Origin: a virus
Virus record (IMG/VR): IMGVR_UViG_3300030109_002546
Span: 1-26,631 of that record
Strand: one strand, 5' to 3'
Length of the DNA: 26,631 bases
Below are positions 22,091 through 26,631 of this stretch, in pieces; within the stretch, counting starts at the first letter, position 1, and the number at the start of each line of letters is the position of its first letter. The position numbers and the translations under genes are program-made. The notes under the pieces are model-generated. The model saw only the letters and a program-made list of their open reading frames with translations, made no database searches and was not told the origin of the DNA.

Positions 22091-22117
22091 AATAATAGTG
22101 ATCATATTGAAGTGATT
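22091..22117 (-). repeat. 27-bp element, copy B, over the -10 of the early promoter
   Basis: Partner of 21519-21545 in inverted orientation (24/27 identical). AGTGAT occurs at 22097-22102 and 22111-22116, and a third related AGTGAA at 22124-22129, spaced 14 and 13 bases. The element covers the predicted -10 box and would block or aid polymerase if bound. Confidence 0.6.
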
Positions 22118-22129
22118 TAAAGAAGTGAA
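22101..22129 (-). promoter_or_regulatory. Predicted leftward early promoter
   Basis: Minus strand TTCACT (22124-22129), 17-base spacer, TATGAT (22101-22106; five of six match consensus). It precedes the first gene of the leftward array by about 45 bases and overlaps the repeated element. Sequence match only. Confidence 0.5.
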
Positions 22130-22140
22130 CGAGAGACAAT

Positions 22141-22159
22141 GCAAGCGATATCGCGTTGC
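22141..22159. promoter_or_regulatory. Palindrome GCGATATCGC with flanking GCAA/TTGC
   Basis: A perfect 10-bp palindrome (22145-22154) is flanked by GCAA (22141-22144) and TTGC (22156-22159), one extra G breaking full symmetry. It is 12 bases upstream of the -35 of the leftward promoter, the right place for an activator or repressor dimer. Confidence 0.4.
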
Positions 22160-22740
22160 GAGTATGCAATCCATGCCGCCAATATTTGAGAAAGCCATTA
22201 GCCGACTATTAAAAAAAAGAGTTTGAAATAATAAGCGTAGACAATGCCGACACTATCTCTCATTCGTGAACATATACACGACCATTACTGATTAGTACTT
22301 CTTGACCTACTGATTCATAGCCATCCTAGCGTATAAAATCAGCATCCAATGATACCATTCTAAAAAGAAGCGTGTGCGCTCATTTGAAAGACTCGCCTTA
22401 CTTGGTACGGCATAACTTCTCGGACAATACCCAGTAATTAACAGTGATGGCATTTTCGGCAATCTGCTACCGCAAGTCTCTCGACTCTCATTTCCAGCCG
22501 CGCAATTGAGGGACAAACATCACCGCATACCAACTGTTTCTGGAAACTAGGTTCTCTATGTTTTGGCGCTGATTGATCCTCGCCTCATCTCCACTTTGAA
22601 CCTTGCAAGATTTGAAATAACATCTCACTAGTAGCCATCTTAAGAGATTGGCAGATAAGATCCAATGCTTTGTATTTATGATTTAAAATAAGTTTATACC
22701 AAAATGTAATATTATCATTTCATAGGTATATAGTAGGCAG
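22160..22740. other. Non-coding stretch of higher GC, function unknown
   Basis: No reading frame with a ribosome site and protein-like content. A 69-codon minus-strand frame (22307-22516) starts with TTG, lacks a ribosome site and reads as random. Base composition is visibly richer in G and C than the following kilobase. On the minus strand TGGTATAAACT at 22691-22701 could start a leftward transcript across this segment, so an untranslated RNA is possible. No tRNA fold seen. Confidence 0.4.
22691..22701 (-). promoter_or_regulatory. Extended -10 like motif TGGTATAAACT
   Basis: An exact 11-base copy of the motif at the predicted promoter 19743-19753. It has the TGn extension but no good -35. 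It would drive transcription leftward over the non-coding stretch toward the early genes. Confidence 0.3.
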
Positions 22741-22743
22741 ATT

Positions 22744-22752
22744 TGTGGATAA
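22744..22752 (-). promoter_or_regulatory. DnaA box 1 (TGTGGATAA)
   Basis: Complement of TTATCCACA, the strict E. coli DnaA box. A second copy follows 20 bases later in the same orientation. Confidence 0.6.
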
Positions 22753-22763
22753 CTTTTTCAGCC

Positions 22764-22772
22764 TGTGGATAA
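22764..22772 (-). promoter_or_regulatory. DnaA box 2 (TGTGGATAA)
   Basis: Same orientation as box 1, start-to-start distance 20 bases, about two helical turns, so both could be bound on one face. Confidence 0.6.
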
Positions 22773-22843
22773 GTGCTAAGTGCCTGATTTATAAGGATAA
22801 ATAAAACACAATAAAAACAAAGACTTGCGAGACATTCTTAATA

Positions 22844-22868
22844 AATCACTTTTTTCTGGTGATTTTTG
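22844..22868 (+). terminator. Hairpin AATCAC...GTGATT followed by T residues
   Basis: AATCAC (22844-22849) pairs with GTGATT (22859-22864), continuing into TTTTG. Short stem, weak. It could end a transcript or be part of the origin structure. Confidence 0.3.
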
Positions 22869-22915
22869 CCTTTTGTAAGTCCCCGTTTTTATTAGGTTTT
22901 TTTTTGAGCTAAAAG

Positions 22916-22924
22916 TTATCCACA
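22916..22924 (+). promoter_or_regulatory. DnaA box 3 (TTATCCACA)
   Basis: Perfect strict box in the opposite orientation to boxes 1 and 2, about 150 bases to their right. Just beyond lies a short tandem AAGGCCGTTT repeat (22934-22954). Confidence 0.6.
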
Positions 22925-23013
22925 TGCCCCTAGAAGGCCGTTTAAGGCCGTTTTAAGCGACTTTATCAGAAACCCATACCACGCTATTAAAAACTTTTTT
23001 TCGTGGCATACGC

Positions 23014-23032
23014 GGAAAATCGGCATTTTTCC
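23014..23032. repeat. Hairpin GGAAAA...TTTTCC
   Basis: Perfect six-base arms (23014-23019, 23027-23032) with a seven-base loop. A second short dyad CCACG/CGTGG (22979-22983, 23002-23006) lies just to the left. Confidence 0.35.
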
Positions 23033-23116
23033 AAAATTCTACTTACGGCACAAAGTTAATGTAGATTCTAGTTCTACCTGACTGAAAAAATGGCAGTCTA
23101 TCGGATGATTTAAAAG

Positions 23117-23222
23117 CTTGGGAATCTGTTGAATATGGCCCAGACCATGTTGAAAATTGCTGACTATTCTGAATATTTAAAACTGGCTGGCCTATTGTAA
23201 ATCTTGGGAATATTTTGAATAT
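23117..23222 (+). repeat. Spaced 20-bp direct repeat CTTGGGAAT...TTGAATAT
   Basis: Copies at 23117-23136 and 23203-23222 differ at only two positions and lie 86 bases apart. The second copy leads straight into the 34-bp tandem repeats. Confidence 0.5.
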
Positions 23223-23224
23223 TG

Positions 23225-23326
23225 TTCAAATTCCCGAACTTCTCAGGTTTGAACAATATTCAAATTCCTGAACTTCTCAGGTTTGAACAATATTCAAATT
23301 CCCGAACTTCTCAGGTTTGAATATTA
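23225..23326 (+). repeat. Three tandem 34-bp repeats with internal dyads
   Basis: Units 23225-23258, 23259-23292 and 23293-23326 are adjacent with no spacers. Units 1 and 2 differ at one base and unit 3 diverges only at its right end. Each starts TTCAAATTCCCGAACTTCTC (C or T at position 11) and contains TTCAAA...TTTGAA. At unit borders GAATATTGTTCAAA on the left and TTTGAACAATATTC on the right form a 14-bp dyad with a 17-base loop. They read as iterons or a multi-site operator. Confidence 0.9.
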
Positions 23327-23354
23327 TTCAAATTTTAAATATTGCGAATAGATT

Positions 23355-23370
23355 TTCTCAGAAATGAGAA
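23355..23370. repeat. Hairpin TTCTCA-GAAA-TGAGAA
   Basis: Perfect 6-bp stem closed by a GAAA tetraloop, between the 34-bp and 35-bp repeat blocks. In RNA this would be a stable small hairpin. Confidence 0.5.
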
Positions 23371-23380
23371 TTGAACAATA

Positions 23381-23450
23381 TTCTCAATAGTGAAAATCAT
23401 TCTCTATTGTGAATATTCTCAATAGTGAAAATCATTCTCAATAGCGAATG
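23381..23450 (+). repeat. Two tandem 35-bp repeats
   Basis: Units 23381-23415 and 23416-23450 share TTCTCAATAGTGAAAATCAT and the following four bases exactly, then differ at a few positions. Within each unit the theme TTCTC-AATAG-GAA occurs twice, so a shorter half-unit of about 20 and 15 bases may be the ancestor. Distinct in sequence from the 34-bp block. Confidence 0.8.
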
Positions 23451-23482
23451 GGGGTGGGCAGGTGGCCGTAGGGGGTGGGGGG
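23450..23482 (+). other. G-rich tract with G-quadruplex potential
   Basis: Runs GGGGG (23450-23454), GGG (23456-23458), GGGGG (23471-23475) and GGGGGG (23477-23482) on the plus strand, with loops of 1, 12 and 1 bases. It is the only G-rich stretch in this very AT-rich segment and directly abuts the 35-bp repeats. Confidence 0.6.
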
Positions 23483-23541
23483 TAGTAGAAAGGCATTCTC
23501 AAATATTTTGCACTATTTTCCAATTGTAAAGCATACAAATA

Positions 23542-23590
23542 GTTAGTGAACACTTACATAATTATTAATAGTTAGTTAGTACTCACTAAC
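23542..23590. repeat. Inverted repeat GTTAGTGA...TCACTAAC
   Basis: Perfect 8-bp arms (23542-23549 and 23583-23590). The DNA between is AT-rich with more GTTAGT copies near 23571-23580. Likely an operator pair or origin element. Confidence 0.45.
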
Positions 23591-23635
23591 ATATTGGTTA
23601 TTTATTAAGCAGATTTGGGACGCTAGAGGGGGAAT

Positions 23636-23674
23636 ATTCAAAATATTCAAAATAGTATTAAGAATATTTTGAAT
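23636..23674. repeat. 13-bp perfect inverted repeat in AT-rich DNA
   Basis: ATTCAAAATATTC (23636-23648) and GAATATTTTGAAT (23662-23674), loop 13 bases. The same GAATATTTTGAAT also occurs at 23208-23220 next to the 34-bp repeats. The following 60 bases are nearly pure A/T, a candidate unwinding element. Confidence 0.65.
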
Positions 23675-23762
23675 TAATATTTAAATATATATATAAAATT
23701 TATTCTGAATAGTAAAATACTATTGGAAATATTCTAAATATTATACACTTGATTGTTAACCT

Positions 23763-23781
23763 TGTCAAGTACTTCTTGACA
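23763..23781. promoter_or_regulatory. Operator-like dyad over the -35 box
   Basis: TGTCAAG (23763-23769) and CTTGACA (23775-23781) are perfect 7-bp arms around a 5-base centre. The right arm contains the whole TTGACA. GTTAAC palindromes flank the promoter at 23755-23760 and 23805-23810. Confidence 0.5.
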
Positions 23782-23804
23782 TTTTCTTAATCTATGTGTA
23801 TAAT
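23776..23804 (+). promoter_or_regulatory. Perfect consensus sigma70 promoter for terminase genes
   Basis: TTGACA (23776-23781), exactly 17 bases, TATAAT (23799-23804). Transcription should start near 23811-23812, one or two bases before the terminase small subunit ATG. A TGTGTATAA DnaA-box match (23795-23803) overlaps the -10. Confidence 0.85.
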
Positions 23805-23812
23805 GTTAACTT

Positions 23813-24259
23813 ATGGGACATATATCGAAATTTATACCTAAAGATTCTAGACCTAGTAAAGATAGAGAGTTAACAGAAAAACAACAGGTTTTTTTGGACA
23901 GCCTTTTACATACAGGGGGTGATCCTAAACGTGCAGCAGAGCTTGCAGGATATGCCGAAGGAAGTTATCCACAAGTATTGCGAAGCTTACAAACAGAAGT
24001 GATAGACTTAGCCTCTCATATTCTTGCTCAATCTGCACCTCAAGCCGCTTTTAAACTAGTAGAAGTAATGAACTCAGACGAAGCAATACCTCAAGTCAAT
24101 ACTAAACTACAAGCGGCACAAACTATACTAGATAGAGTAGGTGTTTCTAAAACAGATAGGCTTGATATTAACCATAATGTAGATACTGATGCAGGAAGTC
24201 TATTTATATTACCTGCTAAAACAGTAAATACTTATGAAGGTCAATTAGAGGAAGCTTAG
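23813..24259 (+). CDS. terS: Terminase small subunit
   Basis: 148 residues. DNA-recognition partner of the packaging motor. The N-terminal basic tail is followed by an HTH-type region LTEKQQVFLDSLLHTGGDPK and RAAELAGYAEGSYPQVLRSL (about 21-60), typical of phage small terminases. A helical oligomerisation region (IDLASHILAQSAPQAAFKLV) follows, then an acidic, flexible C-terminus for contact with the large subunit. No ribosome site precedes the ATG and the promoter leaves almost no leader. The stop overlaps the large-subunit start (TAGTG). Confidence 0.9.
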   Translation: MGHISKFIPKDSRPSKDRELTEKQQVFLDSLLHTGGDPKRAAELAGYAEGSYPQVLRSLQTEVIDLASHILAQSAPQAAFKLVEVMNSDEAIPQVNTKLQAAQTILDRVGVSKTDRLDINHNVDTDAGSLFILPAKTVNTYEGQLEEA

Positions 24260-26106
24260 TGGACTTACCTTTAACTAAGCCTATAAAGGCAGGAAGTGTT
24301 CCTTTTGGGTATGTAGTTGCAGAAGATAAGTCTTGTTATGAAGCTATACCTGAACATATAGAGGCTCTTAAAGATACAGTAGAGGGTGTTATATCAGGAA
24401 AGGTAGCTAGTTACAGAGAAGCAAAAGAAATAATAGAAAGTATTTGCAAAGGTTCTACTATTTCACATCAGACAATCAGTAACTATGTTCGTCAAGAAAA
24501 AATAGATTTAGGTATTGCTAAACCTCGCAGACCTTATGAATATAAAGAATCAGTTAAAAAGAAGAAAGCAGCACAACGCTCTCTTAGAACTAAACTAAAA
24601 CAAGAAGAAAAACTAGAAAAGAAACTGGCAGTAGTTAAGAGTACAATAAGAAGACAAACCAAACTACAATCTAAGTTAGATGAGCCAGTAGATTTAAAAA
24701 CAACAGAAGGTAAAGTAATTGATTTAGCAGAAGTAGAAAAGCTTCCTGAATCAGTACAAGAAGAATTTAATAATAAAGAAGTTATCTTTCAGCCAAACGA
24801 AGGCCCACAGACAGACTTCTTAGCAGCCCCAGAAACGGACGTATTGTACGGTGGAGCAGCAGGTGGAGGTAAATCCTATGCCATGCTCGTAGATCCCCTT
24901 AGATACGCTCACAGGGGCGCACACAGGGCGTTAATACTTAGACGCTCAATGCCAGAGTTAAGAGAACTAATCGATAAGTCTAGAGAGTTATATCCAAGGG
25001 CTTTTCCCGGTTGTAAGTTTAGGGAAGTAGAAAAGGTTTGGACATTCCCTTCAGGGTCTAAAGTAGAGTTTGGATTCCTTGAAAGAGATGCAGATGTTTA
25101 CAGGTATCAGGGACAAGCTTATTCTTGGATAGGCTTTGATGAGATAACTCATTTACCTACAGAGTTTAGTTGGAATTATTTAGCATCTCGACTACGGACA
25201 ACAGATTCAAAAATAGTTCCGTATATGAGATGCACGGCTAACCCCGGAGGTGTTGGTTCTAACTGGGTAAAGAAGAGATATGTAGATCCTTATCCTTCTA
25301 ATGAAAGTTTTACTGGTTCTGACGGATTAAGTAGAAAGTTTATACCAGCTAAATTAGAAGATAATCCGTATCTTGCTGAAGATGGCAGATACGAACAGAT
25401 GTTAAATGCGTTGCCTCCTACTCAACGTAAGCAGTTACTAGAAGGTAATTGGGATGTAGCAGAGGGAGCAGCATTTACAGAGTTTGATTTTGAGCAACAC
25501 GTTATTCCTCCTTTTGAAATTCCTGTTAATTGGGAAAGAGTAAAAGGAATAGACTATGGTTATGCTTCTGAAAGTGCGTGTGTATGGGGAGCAATGGACA
25601 GCACAGACGGAACTTTAATTATTTACAGGGAGCTATATCGTAAAAATTTAACTGGTAGTGAATTAGGAGAACTTCTAACCGAAATGGAACTAGAAGATCC
25701 TTTTTCTGTAGCAGGAGTTTTAGATACAGCTTGTTGGAATAGGACAGGAACAACTGGCCCTACGGTAGGAGAGACACTAGTTCGTGCAGGTCATAAGCTT
25801 CGTAGGGCTGATAAAAACAGAATTCAGGGTAAAATACAAATTCACGAATACTTGAAGTTACAGCAAAGCGGCAGACCAAAACTACAAATATTTAATAATT
25901 GTCCTAATCTGATACGCGAACTTCAAAGTATCCCTCTGGATAAAAACAATCCTGAAGATGTAGATACCAAAGCGTCTGACCATGCGTATGATGCTTTAAG
26001 GTATTTAATAATGTCTAGACCAAAAATACAAGATTCATTTAGCAGAATAAGAAATCTACATTTGGAACAGGCTTACACCCCGGCTGATAGCACATTTGGC
26101 TATTAG
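24259..26106 (+). CDS. terL: Terminase large subunit with N-terminal HTH-like extension
   Basis: Packaging ATPase-nuclease, 615 residues, GTG start sharing a base with the terS stop. ATPase: Walker A YGGAAGGGKS (about 197-206), Walker B WIGFDEITHL (D294, E295), coupling motif CTANPGG (325-331). RNase H-like nuclease: GIDYGY (D432), VLDTACW (D489) and SDHAYDALRY (D574, D578). Unusually, about 175 residues precede the ATPase. Residues 14-80, from VPFGYVVAEDK through SYREAKEIIES to STISHQTISNYVRQEK, resemble the linker/HTH domain of serine recombinases. A Lys/Glu-rich coiled coil (about 95-140) comes next. The extension may help recognise the packaging site. Confidence 0.95.
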   Translation: MDLPLTKPIKAGSVPFGYVVAEDKSCYEAIPEHIEALKDTVEGVISGKVASYREAKEIIESICKGSTISHQTISNYVRQEKIDLGIAKPRRPYEYKESVKKKKAAQRSLRTKLKQEEKLEKKLAVVKSTIRRQTKLQSKLDEPVDLKTTEGKVIDLAEVEKLPESVQEEFNNKEVIFQPNEGPQTDFLAAPETDVLYGGAAGGGKSYAMLVDPLRYAHRGAHRALILRRSMPELRELIDKSRELYPRAFPGCKFREVEKVWTFPSGSKVEFGFLERDADVYRYQGQAYSWIGFDEITHLPTEFSWNYLASRLRTTDSKIVPYMRCTANPGGVGSNWVKKRYVDPYPSNESFTGSDGLSRKFIPAKLEDNPYLAEDGRYEQMLNALPPTQRKQLLEGNWDVAEGAAFTEFDFEQHVIPPFEIPVNWERVKGIDYGYASESACVWGAMDSTDGTLIIYRELYRKNLTGSELGELLTEMELEDPFSVAGVLDTACWNRTGTTGPTVGETLVRAGHKLRRADKNRIQGKIQIHEYLKLQQSGRPKLQIFNNCPNLIRELQSIPLDKNNPEDVDTKASDHAYDALRYLIMSRPKIQDSFSRIRNLHLEQAYTPADSTFGY

Positions 26107-26141
26107 TAAAATAATTTAATAACACAATCGAGGAAACTAGA

Positions 26142-26631
26142 ATGGCAAATCCAGTATATAATGTTAGAGACACAGGTAGAAATTCTGCTAGAACAGCAGA
26201 TGTAAGAGAGATAGCAGATAATCTTGTACATTCTTGGACTTCTGTAACTACAGGAACTATTGCAGTTACACACAGTACAAACGTAGATGTTTCTTTTACT
26301 CAACCAGCAGATACAATTATTCGCAACCTTATTGCTATACCAGCAGGTAATATTGTTACAGGCGGTAGCAGCGGAGATGATCTTGACTTTGATCTTGGTA
26401 CTTCCGCTGGTGGAGGTCAAATTATTGATGAAGAAGCTATACTTGATGATGGTGGTTCTGCTGTAACGTGGACTGCTAATGCACCACTGTATATCATCCA
26501 GAACTCTCATGGTCATGGAGCTAATGCTTTTGTAAGCACTAGCGTAACTGCTGGTGTTGTTGGTGGCCCTGCTACTTCAGAGGCAATTGTAATTGCTGGT
26601 ACACTTTATACATCTGCTGCTAGAACACTTC
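26142..26631 (+). CDS. N-terminal part of a structural protein (3'-truncated)
   Basis: Open from the ATG at 26142 (GAGGA nine bases upstream) to the window edge, 163 codons. MANPVYNVRDTGRNSARTAD leads into a Thr/Ser/Gly/Ala-rich, beta-type sequence (SVTTGTIAVTHSTNVDVSF, IAIPAGNIVTGGSSGDDLDF) with no cysteine or charge clusters. Such composition fits a virion surface, fiber or decoration protein. Placement directly after the large terminase supports a morphogenetic role. Not assigned to a family. Confidence 0.7.
   Translation, partial: MANPVYNVRDTGRNSARTADVREIADNLVHSWTSVTTGTIAVTHSTNVDVSFTQPADTIIRNLIAIPAGNIVTGGSSGDDLDFDLGTSAGGGQIIDEEAILDDGGSAVTWTANAPLYIIQNSHGHGANAFVSTSVTAGVVGGPATSEAIVIAGTLYTSAARTL

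Larger units (their letters stand above)
22741..23812. other. Putative replication origin / divergent control region
   Basis: Intergenic between the leftward replication array and rightward terminase genes. It combines DnaA boxes, tandem repeats with dyads, a G-rich tract and an AT-rich inverted-repeat region (each listed separately). GAATATT/AATATTC occurs about a dozen times. No gene found. It matches the usual anatomy of a bacterial-type origin (initiator boxes, iterons, unwinding element), and its location next to the terminase small subunit also fits a packaging site. Function inferred. Confidence 0.55.

Noticed and set aside
22307-22516. 69-codon minus-strand frame
   Set aside because: Starts with TTG, has no ribosome site, and reads as random sequence without helical or strand periodicity; lies in a segment where all frames are broken.
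22691-22701. Phage-type (T7 RNA polymerase) promoter
   Set aside because: The shared 11-mer is too short and AT-rich for a T7-type promoter, only two exact copies were found, and no phage RNA polymerase gene is in the window.
23224-23260. tRNA T-arm (GTTCAAATTCC)
   Set aside because: The motif is part of a tandem repeat; no acceptor stem, D-arm or anticodon arm can be built around it.
23225-23450. CRISPR array
   Set aside because: Repeat units are directly adjacent with no unique spacers, there are two unrelated unit types, and no cas genes are present; the Cas4-like nuclease belongs to the replication operon.
26103-26516. 137-codon minus-strand frame opposite the last gene
   Set aside because: Low-complexity Ser/Cys/Ile/Tyr translation is the antisense of the Ala/Thr/Gly-rich structural gene on the plus strand.

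Overview
The window is an AT-rich piece of a tailed double-stranded DNA phage genome (Caudoviricetes). Its hallmark genes are a large and small terminase, a T4-type lysozyme, a GTA-type holin, a T7-like replication set (family A DNA polymerase, gp4-like primase-helicase, gp2.5-like single-strand binding protein, endonuclease I) and an adenosylcobalamin-dependent class II ribonucleotide reductase. I see no ribosomal, tRNA, transposon or CRISPR features, no integrase, and no phage RNA polymerase. Very small lysine-rich proteins, a virion protein with Gly-rich linkers near its C-terminus, and the RNR/polymerase pairing look like uncultured marine podoviruses of low-GC bacteria. That assignment is inference from memory of such proteins.

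Layout. (1) 1-6222, plus strand: the C-terminal part of a large virion protein (cut at the left edge), then lysozyme, small membrane or secreted lysis-type proteins, a holin and a lipoprotein. A tightly coupled run of tiny basic proteins follows. (2) 6219-22055, minus strand, read right to left: a long early/replication array. It starts with a regulated 164-residue protein and many 40-240 residue accessory proteins (zinc-ribbon, HTH, GP88-like, cytosine methyltransferase-like). It continues into DUF932, SSB, primase-helicase, DNA polymerase A, three PD-(D/E)XK nucleases, DUF3310 and NrdJ. Most neighbours overlap by ATGA, TAATG or 8-14 bases, so translational coupling is the rule. (3) 22056-23812: a 1.76 kb divergent intergenic region without convincing genes. 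(4) 23813 to the end, plus strand: terminase small subunit, terminase large subunit and the start of a structural protein.

The intergenic region is the most notable part. It holds three perfect DnaA boxes and a fourth consensus match, a three-copy 34-bp tandem repeat in which each copy carries long dyads, and a two-copy 35-bp tandem repeat. It also has a G-rich tract with G-quadruplex potential, an AT-rich stretch with a 13-bp inverted repeat, and a perfect consensus sigma70 promoter just 8 bases before the terminase small subunit start, implying a nearly leaderless mRNA. It looks like a combined replication origin, promoter hub and possibly packaging site. On its left flank a 27-bp element recurs in inverted orientation on both sides of the 164-residue gene and covers that gene's predicted -10 box, suggesting an operator pair.

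How the genes fit together: host RNA polymerase and possibly host DnaA would act at the intergenic region. Leftward transcription supplies host-takeover and replication proteins, with NrdJ and the nucleases recycling or making nucleotides and resolving DNA. Rightward transcription supplies packaging and structural proteins, and the far-left genes finish virion assembly and lysis. The window ends inside the first structural gene and begins inside a late structural gene, so the remaining structural genes lie outside it.
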